The notes: generated by a model not told the origin, from the letters alone. A stretch of 53,922 bases of DNA from DAOUCV01 sp034432095 (GCA_034432095.1 DAOUCV010000066.1:1-53922); one strand, 5' to 3'; counted from the first letter of the stretch, positions 31,191-40,732 are shown. Numbers and translations are program-made.

Positions 31191-34100
31191 ATGTTCGTTC
31201 ACCTTCATGTCCACACCGAATACAGCCTGCTTGATGGTATGTGCCGAATCCCTCAACTGATGGCGCGGACTAAGGCACTGGGGATGGACAGCTTGGCGCT
31301 CACCGACCACGGTGTTATGTATGGTGCTATCCAGTTCTACCTGGCAGCCAAAGAGGCGGGTATAAGACCAATTATCGGATGTGAGGTCTATATTGCTCAG
31401 GATAGCCGCTTCAACCGGACTGCGGGCGATAAACAAAACTACCACCTTATTTTACTGGCTAAAAACCAGACCGGCTACCGCAATTTAATCCAGCTTACCA
31501 CCAAAGCGCACCTTGAGGGCTTCTACTATAAGCCTCGCCTGGATAAGGAGCTTCTTACCCAGTATCATCAGGGTCTCATTGCCCTCTCCGCCTGTGTCAG
31601 TGGTGAGGTCCCCTCCCTCATTCTGGCCGGGCGACTTGTTGAGGCAAAACAGGCAGCTCTGTGGTATAAGCAGACCTTCGGTGACTTCTATCTGGAAATA
31701 CAGAGGCACCCCACCCCTGAACTGGAGCGGGTAAATCAGGAGCTTATCGCGATGAGCAAAGAGCTGGATATACCGCTGGTGGCAACTAACGACGTCCACT
31801 ATGTTAACCAGGAAGATGCCTCAGCCCATGACCTGTTGCTCTGCATTGGTACCAATACTACCATCTATGACGAGAAACGAGTGAAGATGCCTGGCGACTT
31901 CCTATATCTCAAGAGTCCACAGGAGATGGTAGAACTCTATCGAGATATTCCTCAGGCGGTGGAAAATACCCTGCGCATCGCTGCGATGTGTAACCTCAAA
32001 CTTGAGTTCGGACGACTCCATCTCCCTGAGATAGAACTACCTGAAGGTAAAACCGCCGACCAATTCCTGGCTGACCTCTGTTATCAGAGCCTGCCTCAGT
32101 ATTATCCTAATCCGTCTCCTGAGATAAGGGAGCGACTTGACTACGAGCTAGAAGTGGTAAAGCGAACCCAATTTGCCAACTACTTTCTTGTTGTCTGGGA
32201 TATTATCTCCTTTGCCAAGAAACGCAATATATTGTTCGGTGTCAGGGGTAGTGCTGCTGCCAGCATCATCCTGCGTTGCTTGGGTATCACCGCGGTTGAC
32301 CCCATCGAAAATAAGCTGGTCTTTGAGCGTTTTCTCAACCTGGAGCGTCAGGAACTGCCGGACATCGATTTAGATTTTCAGGATGACCGGCGTGATGAGG
32401 TTATCGCCTACGTAACCCAGAAGTACGGACCGGACCATGTCGCCCAGATTATTACCTTCGGCACACTTGGTGCCCGAGCCGCCCTCAGGGATGTGGGTCG
32501 AGCTCTGGGTATGTCCTATGGCGATGTTGACCGGGTAGCCAGGCTAGTCCCCTTTGCCCTGGGTATGACCCTGACCCGAGCCATGGATGAAAATCGAGAA
32601 CTCAAGAACATCTACTCCCAGGATGCCACCATCCGCACCCTGATTGACTCAGCCAAGAGGGTAGAGGGCATTGCCCGTCATGCCAGTACTCACGCGGCTG
32701 GTATCGTCATCTCCAAGGAACCTCTGACCAGATATGTTCCTCTACAGCGGGCCAGCAAGACCGATGGTGAAGCTATCGTCATGACTCAGTTTAGCATGGA
32801 TGACATCGCTCAGATTGGCCTCCTGAAGATGGACTTGCTTGGTCTGGCTAACCTGACCATTCTGGGCAAGGCAAAGGAAATTATTTCCCAAAATCGTGGC
32901 ATTGATATTGACTTAAGCCGTATCCCGATGGATGATGCCAAGACCTTTGACCTGCTCTCCTCAGGGGAAACCACCGGTGTCTTCCAACTGGAGGGAGCCG
33001 GCATGCGCCGTTACATCAAGGAGCTTAAGCCAACCACCTTTAGTGATATTGCGGCTATGGTGGCACTGTACCGCCCCGGACCTATGGAGCACATCCCCAC
33101 CTTTATTAAAGCCAAGCACGGCAAAGAGCCTATCCGTTACCCCCACCCAGCCCTGTCCAGCATCCTTGAGGAAACCTACGGGGTAATTGTCTATCAGGAG
33201 CAGGTGCTCTTCATCGTGCAAGCCCTCGCTGGCTACAGCCTGGGACAGGCAGACATCTTCCGCAAGGCGATGGGTAAGAAAATCCCTGAAGTTATGAAGA
33301 AGGAAAGGCGCAATTTTATCGCCGGAGCTAAGAGCAGAGGATTCTCTACTGAAGTAGCTGAAGCAGTCTTTGCCCTTATTGAACCCTTTGCCGGCTATGC
33401 CTTCAATAAGGCTCATGCTTTTAGCTACGCCCTTATTGCTTATCAAACTGCTTATCTCAAGGCAAACTACCCGGCAGAATATATCACTGCTTTTCTCATT
33501 ACTAATGCTGGCCAACCAGAGAAGGTAGCCGGTGCCGTTGCCGAATGCCGTCGCCTGGGTATTACGGTCCTACCGCCTGATATACAGCACAGTCAGGCTA
33601 ACTTTTCCATTGAGCAAAGTGGTGACCATACTTCAGCCATTCGCTTTGGCCTGACCGCCATCAAGAATGTCGGACTTGGCGCTGTAGAGCCAATTATTGC
33701 CGAGCGACATAAGGGAGGTAAGTTCAAATCTATTGAAGATTTTTGCCGCCGCTGTGACCTGCGCGGCCTCAACAAGCGGGCGATGGAGAGCCTGATAAAG
33801 GCTGGAGCCTTTGACTCTCTGGGTGACAGAGGCACCCTGCTCCACAACATTAATAGCATCCTAGCTTTGGCACAACGGGAGCAACGCTTACGAGAGACGG
33901 GTCAATCCACGATGTTTGATTTATGGGGACAGACCACAGCACTACCCATGCCCAGCCTCGAGCTGAAGACAGTAGATATCCCTGCCAGGGAGAAATTAGC
34001 CTGGGAGAAGGAACTGACGGGGGTCTACCTTTCTGATAACCCTTTTAGCTCTTTTGCGGGCAAATCAGCTCCGGGAACTACCATCCTGTGTGGTCAAATC

Positions 34101-34700
34101 AATGCGGAGCTCGTTGGCCAAACCGTCGTCGTGGCTGGGATGGTAGCTTCAGTCAATCACCTCTTTACCAGGGACCGACGTAACTTTGCCAGCGTTATAC
34201 TGGAAGACCTTGACGGCAGTGTCGAGGTTATGGTCTGGCCCAATGTTTATGACAGCTCCAGGGAGCTGTGGGAGGAGGGGAATATACTGCTCGTTGAGGG
34301 TAAGGTGAGGTTGCGGGAGGACAGGGTACAGCTAAACTGTGAGAGTGTGCGCCGCTACCAACCAGAAGCCGTCCCTGCTGAAGAAGCCGCCACCACGCCC
34401 GAGGAGCCAGCGCCAATTGCTAAAGAAACTCCGTCTGAAATTACCCCGCCCCAGAAATACCGACTGGTCATCACCCTGGCTCAGACCAGTGACAAGGAGA
34501 GTGACATATCTCGTCTGCATGAATTGAACAGGATTATCAAAGACTTCCCCGGGCAAGATACCGTCATACTGCGGGTAGAAAATGGTGAAAGAGTTAATAG
34601 TCTCAGACTCTCTGACACCAGCTACTGCCCCGAACTCCACCAGCGGTTGGTAGGGCTGGTGGGGGAAGAGAGGCTGAAGGTGGAGAGCGTTTCCTCCTGA
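31191..34700 (+). CDS. dnaE: DNA polymerase III alpha subunit
   Basis: 1169 residues, full length for DnaE, the replicative polymerase. The N-terminal PHP domain is intact with FVHLHVHTEYSLLDG (2-16), ALTDHG (36-41) and GCEVY (63-67). The catalytic palm has PDIDLDFQDDRRDEV (about 389-403) and LLKMDLLGLANL (about 543-554) supplying the three metal-binding aspartates. The thumb and fingers (LYRPGPMEHIP, GQADIFRKAMGKK, NKAHAFSYALIAY) are standard, followed by a helix-hairpin-helix region and an OB fold (VVVAGMVASVNHLFTRDRRNFASV near 980-1003). The PHP metal ligands seem present, so proofreading may reside in it. GGGAAGG precedes the ATG. radC follows after 31 bases. Confidence 0.95.
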   Translation: MFVHLHVHTEYSLLDGMCRIPQLMARTKALGMDSLALTDHGVMYGAIQFYLAAKEAGIRPIIGCEVYIAQDSRFNRTAGDKQNYHLILLAKNQTGYRNLIQLTTKAHLEGFYYKPRLDKELLTQYHQGLIALSACVSGEVPSLILAGRLVEAKQAALWYKQTFGDFYLEIQRHPTPELERVNQELIAMSKELDIPLVATNDVHYVNQEDASAHDLLLCIGTNTTIYDEKRVKMPGDFLYLKSPQEMVELYRDIPQAVENTLRIAAMCNLKLEFGRLHLPEIELPEGKTADQFLADLCYQSLPQYYPNPSPEIRERLDYELEVVKRTQFANYFLVVWDIISFAKKRNILFGVRGSAAASIILRCLGITAVDPIENKLVFERFLNLERQELPDIDLDFQDDRRDEVIAYVTQKYGPDHVAQIITFGTLGARAALRDVGRALGMSYGDVDRVARLVPFALGMTLTRAMDENRELKNIYSQDATIRTLIDSAKRVEGIARHASTHAAGIVISKEPLTRYVPLQRASKTDGEAIVMTQFSMDDIAQIGLLKMDLLGLANLTILGKAKEIISQNRGIDIDLSRIPMDDAKTFDLLSSGETTGVFQLEGAGMRRYIKELKPTTFSDIAAMVALYRPGPMEHIPTFIKAKHGKEPIRYPHPALSSILEETYGVIVYQEQVLFIVQALAGYSLGQADIFRKAMGKKIPEVMKKERRNFIAGAKSRGFSTEVAEAVFALIEPFAGYAFNKAHAFSYALIAYQTAYLKANYPAEYITAFLITNAGQPEKVAGAVAECRRLGITVLPPDIQHSQANFSIEQSGDHTSAIRFGLTAIKNVGLGAVEPIIAERHKGGKFKSIEDFCRRCDLRGLNKRAMESLIKAGAFDSLGDRGTLLHNINSILALAQREQRLRETGQSTMFDLWGQTTALPMPSLELKTVDIPAREKLAWEKELTGVYLSDNPFSSFAGKSAPGTTILCGQINAELVGQTVVVAGMVASVNHLFTRDRRNFASVILEDLDGSVEVMVWPNVYDSSRELWEEGNILLVEGKVRLREDRVQLNCESVRRYQPEAVPAEEAATTPEEPAPIAKETPSEITPPQKYRLVITLAQTSDKESDISRLHELNRIIKDFPGQDTVILRVENGERVNSLRLSDTSYCPELHQRLVGLVGEERLKVESVSS

Positions 34701-34731
34701 AGTGGTAGAATAGGTAAAGAGGAAAATATAG

Positions 34732-35523
34732 ATGCCTTCAGAAAACACATCACTAGGTCACCGGAAAAGGCTCAGGGAAAAGTTCTTAAAATCGGGGCTC
34801 AGGGGTTTCCACGATTATGAAATTGTTGAGTTGCTCCTGAGCCTGGGCATACCCCGTAAGGACTGTAAACCACAGGCAAAAGAGGCAATTAAGAGGTTTA
34901 AGACCCTTCGAGGAGTCCTCGAAGCTTCTCCTCAAGAGCTACAGCAAATAGACGGCATTGGCCCTCATAGCGTCTTTGGCATCAAGCTGGTGCAGGAAGT
35001 AGCCAGGGAATTCCTCAGAGAAAAAATTATTGACAAACCCATATATAAATCTGCACAGGAGATTTTTGATTACCTTTACCACTCAATGCGAGACCTCAAA
35101 AAAGAGGTATTCAAGGTTATTTATCTAAACAGCCAGAACCAGATTGTTGAAACTCAGGACCTCTTTGAAGGGACAATAAATTCCAGCTCAGTCTCCCCCC
35201 GCGAGGTTGTAGAAAGTGCCATTAAAAATAACGCCGCCTCGCTAATATTTGTCCATAACCACCCCTCAGGCAACCCGGAGCCCAGCCGGAGTGACAAAGA
35301 GCTGACCCGAGACTTGGTCTATGCCGGAAGTATCATGCGGATAAGGGTCTTAGACCATATTATCATCGGCAATAATAAATACTTCAGCTTTGCCAGCCAG
35401 GGACTGATTGAGGAATACGAACTGGACTTCCTCAACCTTAAAATAAAGGGGGTCTCTGAGGCTAAACGTAGAATATACCGGGCCAAATTGTATCCCCCTG
35501 ACCTTCCCTGGTACCAACAATAA
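34732..35523 (+). CDS. radC: RadC family protein (JAB/MPN domain)
   Basis: 263 residues. Residues 1-95 hold the helix-hairpin-helix part (HDYEIVELLLSLGIPRKDCKP and GIGPHSVFGIKLVQEV). Residues 105-225 form the JAB/MPN metalloprotease-like domain with FVHNHPSGNPEPSRSD, i.e. the HxHP...S...D zinc motif. The family was named from a repair locus but its role in repair is disputed. A C-terminal extension of about 35 residues (KIKGVSEAKRRIYRAKLYPP) goes beyond the usual 225-230 length. Co-directional with dnaE and probably on the same transcript. Confidence 0.9.
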   Translation: MPSENTSLGHRKRLREKFLKSGLRGFHDYEIVELLLSLGIPRKDCKPQAKEAIKRFKTLRGVLEASPQELQQIDGIGPHSVFGIKLVQEVAREFLREKIIDKPIYKSAQEIFDYLYHSMRDLKKEVFKVIYLNSQNQIVETQDLFEGTINSSSVSPREVVESAIKNNAASLIFVHNHPSGNPEPSRSDKELTRDLVYAGSIMRIRVLDHIIIGNNKYFSFASQGLIEEYELDFLNLKIKGVSEAKRRIYRAKLYPPDLPWYQQ

Positions 35524-35563
35524 GCTGAAAATACTATCAATATTTTGTTGTAATACCACATTA

Positions 35564-36385
35564 TTAGTGGAAATGAGACGATAAGCGCTCTATATCATCT
35601 TTGGATAATTCCCACCCTGCGGCGCCGGCATTTTGTTCCAGGTGCTCTGGATTGACAGCTTTTGGTATGGCGATAACATTCTCCCTGGTAATAAGCCAGT
35701 TGAGCGCCACCTGTGAGGCAGTTTTCTGGTATCTTTGCCCGATTTCTCTCAGGAATTTATTTCTAGATAGCTCACCCCCTGCCAGGGGCCGGTATGCCAT
35801 TACGGTTATCTGATGCTGCACACAGTAAGGAAGTACGTCCCTCTCAATACCTCTCGCCAGTAGATTGTATTCCACTTGGTTCACCACAATTTCATTTTTA
35901 GAAAGATAGCTTCTCGCTTCTTCCATCTGGTCTATATCAAAATTGCTCACGCCGATAAATCTCACCAACCCTCGCTCAACCAATTTTTCCATTGCGGCTA
36001 TCGTCTCCTTCAAAGGCACCCGGGGATTTGGATGATGGATTAGATACAGGTCCAGCCAGTATGTCTTGAGCCTTTCCAGACTCTTTTCCGCCGCCCGTAT
36101 TACGTCATTGTAATGCAGATTGTAGGGCGCAACTTTTGAAACCAGGAAAAGTTGCTTGCGGCGAAAGGGTTTAATCGCCTCGCCAACAAGTTCTTCGGCG
36201 TGTCCCGCGGCGTACATCTCAGCCGTATCAATAAGAGTCATACCTAATCCGATAGCTTTTCTGATGGCCCGAATAGCCTCATTGTCATGAGTGGTGTCTC
36301 TAGAGATACCACCACCTATTTCCCAGGTACCCATGCCTATCACCGGTACCTTTACGGAAGTCCTCCCCAGTTCCTTAAACTCCAT
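35564..36385 (-). CDS. Aldo/keto reductase
   Basis: 273 residues of the AKR superfamily. The catalytic tetrad is Asp53, Tyr58, Lys84 and His117 (LIDTAEMY, VSKVAP, LIHHP). VSNFDIDQM and IPKAVNPEHLEQN near the C-terminus are the usual NADPH-binding blocks. It reduces carbonyls with NADPH; the specific substrate is unknown, and homologues in this branch are often annotated as 2,5-diketo-gluconate reductase-like. ATG at 36385 has GGGAGG at a good distance; a GTG six bases earlier overlaps it. The gene converges on radC with a 40-base gap and lies 27 bases after the PIG-L gene. Confidence 0.88.
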   Translation of the reverse strand: MEFKELGRTSVKVPVIGMGTWEIGGGISRDTTHDNEAIRAIRKAIGLGMTLIDTAEMYAAGHAEELVGEAIKPFRRKQLFLVSKVAPYNLHYNDVIRAAEKSLERLKTYWLDLYLIHHPNPRVPLKETIAAMEKLVERGLVRFIGVSNFDIDQMEEARSYLSKNEIVVNQVEYNLLARGIERDVLPYCVQHQITVMAYRPLAGGELSRNKFLREIGQRYQKTASQVALNWLITRENVIAIPKAVNPEHLEQNAGAAGWELSKDDIERLSSHFH

Positions 36386-36418
36386 CTCCACCCTCCCGTC
36401 AGGTTGTTAAAAAACAAA

Positions 36419-37114
36419 TTACCTGAATAGTTCTACCCGGTGGAAAGCTTCAGCCAGTTCGTAGCTCTCCCCCTCAGCCATCAGCCTATGTCGCTCTTTT
36501 ATCCATTCAGTTCTCTCGGGGGATATATTATCGCCTATCTGGCTCTTGTGGCAGCGCAGAGCAGCAAGCTTGATATCCAAGGTATCGGTAATATTGGAGC
36601 GGTAATTAGGCTCTTCTGAGCCCCAGAGCAGCACCTCTTTCACCTTATGAGGCTCTAGCCCTTCTTCTATCAAATCGGGGTAGGCATATAAATCTCTGGC
36701 ATAGGGGAAAACGGCATCCAGTACCACCTGCCCGGTAATCCGATGGTCGCGATGCCAGATATAGCGCCGGTATGGGTCAACGGTTACCGCCGTATCCGGC
36801 TTATACATCCGTATCAAGCGGACAATCTCTCTCCTGAACCCAGGTGTATCCTCCAAGCCCTGGTCTGGATAACGCAAGAAGATAACCTCCCTTACTCCCA
36901 GCACCTTAGCCGCCTCTAGTTGTTCTTGTTCCCGGATTCTTGCCAGTTCCTCCGGCTTTATTTTGGGGTCGCTGGTGCCTTTGTCGCCATTGGTGCATAC
37001 CACATAGACAACGCTCTTCCCTTCGCGCGTCCAGCGAGCTATAGTTCCACCGCACCCTACTTCAGCATCATCCGCATGTGGCGTAAATACCATCACCTGG
37101 GCCGGTTCGGGCAT
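36419..37114 (-). CDS. PIG-L/LmbE-family deacetylase
   Basis: 231 residues. The zinc-site motif PHADD (His13, Asp15, Asp16) and the distal HRDH (His121, His124) are intact, with TNGDKGTSDP (41-50) between. The family removes acetyl groups from N-acetylglucosaminyl compounds such as GlcNAc-inositol, GlcNAc-malate (bacillithiol) or GlcNAc-PI. GGGAGG is upstream of the ATG. The region downstream of the divergent promoters encodes an NAD-dependent epimerase and a family 4 glycosyltransferase, so a glycoconjugate or low-molecular-weight thiol role is conceivable, but the substrate is not shown by the sequence. Confidence 0.87.
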   Translation of the reverse strand: MPEPAQVMVFTPHADDAEVGCGGTIARWTREGKSVVYVVCTNGDKGTSDPKIKPEELARIREQEQLEAAKVLGVREVIFLRYPDQGLEDTPGFRREIVRLIRMYKPDTAVTVDPYRRYIWHRDHRITGQVVLDAVFPYARDLYAYPDLIEEGLEPHKVKEVLLWGSEEPNYRSNITDTLDIKLAALRCHKSQIGDNISPERTEWIKERHRLMAEGESYELAEAFHRVELFR

Positions 37115-37153
37115 AGCATCTGAACCTCCCTTGATTTAAGATACCAAGCTATA

Positions 37154-37183
37154 ATTGTATAAGATTGCCCGTCCAGTTGACAA
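37154..37183 (-). promoter_or_regulatory. Promoter of the PIG-L gene
   Basis: On the minus strand TTGTCA (37183-37178), 18 bp, TACAAT (37159-37154). The -35 overlaps the -35 of the plus-strand promoter at 37177-37205, so polymerases at the two sites would exclude each other. Confidence 0.5.
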
Positions 37184-37205
37184 GCTTGCCAGCGCAGACT
37201 AAACT
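37177..37205 (+). promoter_or_regulatory. Promoter of the epimerase gene
   Basis: TTGACA at 37177-37182, 17 bp, TAAACT at 37200-37205. The start codon at 37258 is about 46 bases beyond the expected transcription start, with TAGGAGGTG as ribosome-binding site. Confidence 0.6.
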
Positions 37206-37257
37206 TAAGCTCCACTATTTGAAATAACACCGAAAAACCGGGCTAGGAGGTGTAAAA

Positions 37258-38250
37258 ATGAAGGCGTTAGTCACTGGGGCTACGGGTTTTATCGGTTCGA
37301 GTGTGGTTAGAGAGCTACTGAAAGACGGTGTAGAAGTAAGGGTTCTGGTGAGAAAAACCAGTGATACCAGAAACATTAACGGTCTGGACGTAGAAAAAGC
37401 CTACGGCGATATTCGAGACAAGGAGTCGGTGAAGTCAGCGCTAAAAGGATGTGACACCTTCTATCAGACTGCTGCCTTGTATTCCTTCTGGGTGCCAGAC
37501 AACAAAGTGTTCTACGATATAAACGTAGAGGGCACAAAAGCCGCCTTGAGTGCTGCTTTGGAGCAAGGGGTAGAGAAGGTAGTTTATACCAGCAGCATCG
37601 TCGCAATAGGTTCTTCTGGACCTGACAAACTGGCTAATGAGGAGACAGAATACAATCTGTGGGACACAGGGAACCATTATTCCAGGTCAAAGTATCTGGG
37701 AGAAATTGAGGCGAAAAAGTTCTGTGAGAGGGGACTGCCAGTGGTAATTGTCAATCCGGCAGAAGTCATTGGTGTACGAGACATTAAGCCGACCCCCTCA
37801 GGCGAGATGATACTCGACGTTGTCAACAAGAAGATGCCGGGATATATCGATGGGGGTGTAAATCTCGTCGATGTTGAAGACGTGGCTCGAGGGCACATTT
37901 TGGCTGCCCAAAAAGGAAGAGTCGGCGAGAGGTATATCCTGGGCAATGAAAACTTGTCAGTAAAAGATTATCTAGGATTAATCGCAGAAATCGCCGGGGT
38001 TGAGCCACCGAAAATGAAGCTACCCCTATCATTGGCCCTTATGCTCGGCTACGGTTACCAGCTTGTTTCCAGTGTTACCAGGAAGCCACCGGTCATCACT
38101 CCGTCAGTGGTGCGAATGGGCAGTAAGTACCTGTATTATGATTGTTCTAAAGCGGTTAAAGAGTTGGGTATGCCCCAAACACCCATCAGAACAACCATTG
38201 AGAAAGCCATTAACTGGTTTAAAGAAAACGGGTATATAAAGGGAGCCTAG
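37258..38250 (+). CDS. NAD-dependent epimerase/dehydratase (extended SDR, HpnA-like)
   Basis: 330 residues. Extended SDR with TGATGFIG (7-14) for NAD, the YxxxK pair Tyr141/Lys145 (YSRSK) and Ser112/113. VNPAEVIGVRDIKPTPSG is close to the block VNPxxxxGxxDxxPTPTG that marks hopanoid-associated sugar epimerases (HpnA) and dihydroflavonol-4-reductase-like proteins. The reaction is NAD-dependent oxidoreduction at a sugar or sterol-like hydroxyl. No other hopanoid genes are present in the window, so HpnA is a similarity, not a role. It has its own promoter at 37177-37205 and converges on the glycosyltransferase gene. Confidence 0.83.
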   Translation: MKALVTGATGFIGSSVVRELLKDGVEVRVLVRKTSDTRNINGLDVEKAYGDIRDKESVKSALKGCDTFYQTAALYSFWVPDNKVFYDINVEGTKAALSAALEQGVEKVVYTSSIVAIGSSGPDKLANEETEYNLWDTGNHYSRSKYLGEIEAKKFCERGLPVVIVNPAEVIGVRDIKPTPSGEMILDVVNKKMPGYIDGGVNLVDVEDVARGHILAAQKGRVGERYILGNENLSVKDYLGLIAEIAGVEPPKMKLPLSLALMLGYGYQLVSSVTRKPPVITPSVVRMGSKYLYYDCSKAVKELGMPQTPIRTTIEKAINWFKENGYIKGA

Positions 38251-38299
38251 ACCCGCGTGGGCTTGGACGAGCAGTTTGTGGTACCAATAAGGTGATAGA

Positions 38300-39568
38300 C
38301 TAGGTCGCGGGAACACAATAATTATCCAGCAACCGCCGGAATTCTCTGACAATCGCCTTGGCGATATTTTCCCAGCTAAATCGGCTTACCGATGCCCGTA
38401 TTGAGAAAGCAGAATTTTTGTCAGAGACAGGTCTGGAAAGCAGCAAATCTATTTTCTCAGCCAGATGACGGGGCTCATTGTCAGTTAGCACATAACCCGT
38501 CTCTCCCTGACGAATAACGCTTTTCAAATCTCCCACATCATTAGCTACCACCGGAGTGCCACAAGCCAGGGACTCCAGGGCTACCAGCCCAAAGCTCTCA
38601 TAGTAGGAGGAGATGACACAAACATCAGCCGCACTATAGAAATAAGGCATCCTCTCGTGTTTTACCGCGCCGATGAAACTAACTGAGTCCTCGATATGGA
38701 GTTCATAGGAAAGCCTCTTCAGTCTCTCCATCTCCTTTTGGTTACGTTCACCGCCACCAATGATGACCAGCCTCGTATTACGTCTGTTTTGCAGACGGGG
38801 TACAGCCTTCAGTAGCTGTTCTATGCCCTTTATTGGCTCAATCCTGCCGACAAACAGGATAATTCTATCGTCACCAAAGCCCAGTTCCTGCCTTGCCGCC
38901 TCTTTGCCCACAGGCTGGAATAGCTCCATATTCACGCCGCAGGGAACGACGCTGATTCTCTCCGGTGAAGCACCATAGCGCTGAATGAGCTCCTCCTTTT
39001 CTTTCTCTGTTGGTGAGACGATATGGTAGCAGCTTCTAGCCAGCTCTCTTTCCGTTTCAATACGCAGTTCCGGCTCGTCCTCCCCAATACCAATGGCATT
39101 CTTAACTGCACCCAGCGTATGGAACATAGCAATGTGAGGAACGCTCCACCACCATTGGAGATATTCCCCCACCCAACCTGAAAGCCAGTAATGGCTAAAG
39201 ACCAGGTCGTACCGCAGGTTCTTACGCTTCCGGAAATCTTCCAGATTACAGGCAAAATCGGGGAGATAGGAGTACACGGCTAACTTATCTATTTGCCCAT
39301 CCCCACCGGCCCTGAGGTGAATGAGCCGGGCATTCTGACCCAGCTCATAAATCTGATGGTCTTGAGGGTCATGAACGCGGGAATAGACATCCACCAGATG
39401 TCCCTGTTTTCCCAGGGCACGAGCCAGCTCCACGATGTAGACACTCATGCCACCAGTATCTTTGGTGCCTAAAGCACCCAGGGGACAGCTATGTACGCTG
39501 AGCATAGCTAGTCTAAATGGGCTGTCTGCCCTCAGGGTCTGCTCCTTTTCGGTAAAATTGTTTTCCAA
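38300..39568 (-). CDS. Family 4 glycosyltransferase
   Basis: 422 residues of GT-B fold. The N-terminal half has LSVHSCPLGALGTKDTGGMSVYI, the acceptor-domain glycine loop, and IAMFHTLG. The C-terminal donor half has ILFVGRIEPIKGIEQLL and the E-x7-E signature ESFGLVALE. The opening is close to sucrose-phosphate-synthase/MshA-type GT4 enzymes that use UDP- or ADP-sugars. The first codon appears to be TTG at 39568, with GAAGGA just before it; an ATG at 39505 would remove 21 residues and begin exactly at the conserved MLSVHS, so the start is uncertain. The acceptor is unknown. Confidence 0.87.
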   Translation of the reverse strand: MENNFTEKEQTLRADSPFRLAMLSVHSCPLGALGTKDTGGMSVYIVELARALGKQGHLVDVYSRVHDPQDHQIYELGQNARLIHLRAGGDGQIDKLAVYSYLPDFACNLEDFRKRKNLRYDLVFSHYWLSGWVGEYLQWWWSVPHIAMFHTLGAVKNAIGIGEDEPELRIETERELARSCYHIVSPTEKEKEELIQRYGASPERISVVPCGVNMELFQPVGKEAARQELGFGDDRIILFVGRIEPIKGIEQLLKAVPRLQNRRNTRLVIIGGGERNQKEMERLKRLSYELHIEDSVSFIGAVKHERMPYFYSAADVCVISSYYESFGLVALESLACGTPVVANDVGDLKSVIRQGETGYVLTDNEPRHLAEKIDLLLSRPVSDKNSAFSIRASVSRFSWENIAKAIVREFRRLLDNYCVPAT

Positions 39569-39620
39569 TCCTTCACCCTCTATCCCCCTTCTCTTATCCA
39601 GGGGAGGGGAAAAGTTTTTT

Positions 39621-39642
39621 AAAAGGGGCTTCCCCCCCTTTT
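39621..39642. repeat. G-run hairpin, dispersed repeat copy
   Basis: AAAAGGGG (39621-39628) pairs with CCCCTTTT (39635-39642) around CTTCCC. It lies between the acetyltransferase stop (39659) and glycosyltransferase start (39568) and could also weaken read-through. It resembles the hairpins near 24136 and 40733. Confidence 0.5.
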
Positions 39643-39658
39643 AATCTCCTCCATTCTC

Positions 39659-40639
39659 TCACCTGATAGTTATCTGGCAATTATATAGAGGGATTTCTCT
39701 ACCACCCAGATGGTGTTTGTAGATTTCATTTCCTTTGAGAAAGTCAAACCTTTTCTTACCCTCCTTGATACTCTCTTTGATGCAGAAGACCTTACTGAGC
39801 AGCCCGACACTCAAGGAGTTATATCGTGGGTCGTAGCCACTATTGTAAAGATAGATACAGTCATTGTAATCAAAACACATAATCATAGCCGTAGGTGTGG
39901 AATCCAGCTCAAGGACGCCAAGCCTCAGCAGCCCCTCACTGGTCATGGCGCCAGCGAGAAACCTGAAAAAGGACTCCCTCTGGCTGGTCACGAAAACCGC
40001 CTTATCCGACCGGCTCTCGGTAAACATCCTCAGGAAAATATCCATGGTGTTACCAACTGCCGCTCTATCCTCAATGAAGTGATAATCCACTTTGCCTGCT
40101 TCCAGCAGTCTCCTTACTTTGCGTCTTACCTCATGGCGTTGCTTGGCGGACAATGTCGCCAGATATTCCTCCCAGGTAGAGGGCAGGTCTAATTCCAGAG
40201 AAACATCCACTAGCTGGCAGAGAACCTCATACCCCAGGTTCAGTGCTAAACCGACAAGGCTGGTAAGCACTGTAGAATCGGGTCTCAAAGACTTCAAGTC
40301 CAGGTGGGTAATGCCCTTCTGCTTCAAATCATCAAGTAAGACACTGAAGAAATCCCCCTCCATCCCGGGAACAACAACAAAATCGAGATAATCACAGACA
40401 TCCACACTGCCCAGGAGAGAAGCGGTTCTATCCCCTATCATTAGCGGAGCAATGCCGATGATTTTCCCGTTCTTTCGGACGCTACCCAAATACAGTTCAG
40501 CTTCAGTCCCAAAGACCTGCCACCAGACCTTCAACCAGGAGGGCGAAACGAAAATTGAGCTCCAGTTCAAACAGTGAGTTGGGTCAGCCCAGAAGGAAGC
40601 AAGGGTATCGAAAGTTTCTTGGGTAATAGTGTAGGTCAT
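39659..40639 (-). CDS. BioF2-like (Acetyltransf_6) GNAT protein
   Basis: 326 residues. Two GNAT-like halves: residues about 1-145 (FVSPSWLKVWWQVFG, LYLGSVRKNGKIIGIAPL) and about 146-326 with LSAKQRHEVRRKVRRL, LAGAMTSEGLLRLGVLELD and the terminal FDFLKGNEIYKHHLG. This is the Acetyltransf_6/FemAB-related pattern seen in cellulose- or polysaccharide-biosynthesis protein CelD-like acetyltransferases. Likely role: acyl transfer to an amino group on a cell-surface or extracellular glycan, consistent with the glycosyltransferase downstream, 90 bases away. The ATG has no Shine-Dalgarno and lies about seven bases from the predicted transcription start. Confidence 0.75.
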   Translation of the reverse strand: MTYTITQETFDTLASFWADPTHCLNWSSIFVSPSWLKVWWQVFGTEAELYLGSVRKNGKIIGIAPLMIGDRTASLLGSVDVCDYLDFVVVPGMEGDFFSVLLDDLKQKGITHLDLKSLRPDSTVLTSLVGLALNLGYEVLCQLVDVSLELDLPSTWEEYLATLSAKQRHEVRRKVRRLLEAGKVDYHFIEDRAAVGNTMDIFLRMFTESRSDKAVFVTSQRESFFRFLAGAMTSEGLLRLGVLELDSTPTAMIMCFDYNDCIYLYNSGYDPRYNSLSVGLLSKVFCIKESIKEGKKRFDFLKGNEIYKHHLGGREIPLYNCQITIR

Positions 40640-40652
40640 ATGACTATCTATC

Positions 40653-40682
40653 AGTGTAGCATCTGGCTCACACCCGAATCAA
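40653..40682 (-). promoter_or_regulatory. Promoter giving a nearly leaderless acetyltransferase mRNA
   Basis: On the minus strand TTGATT (40682-40677), 18 bp, TACACT (40658-40653). The expected start of transcription near 40646 leaves only about seven bases before the ATG at 40639. Confidence 0.45.
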
Positions 40683-40732
40683 ACGTTGCTAGGAATTGCT
40701 CATCTACCTCAAAGTAAAGGAGAAGAGACCTT

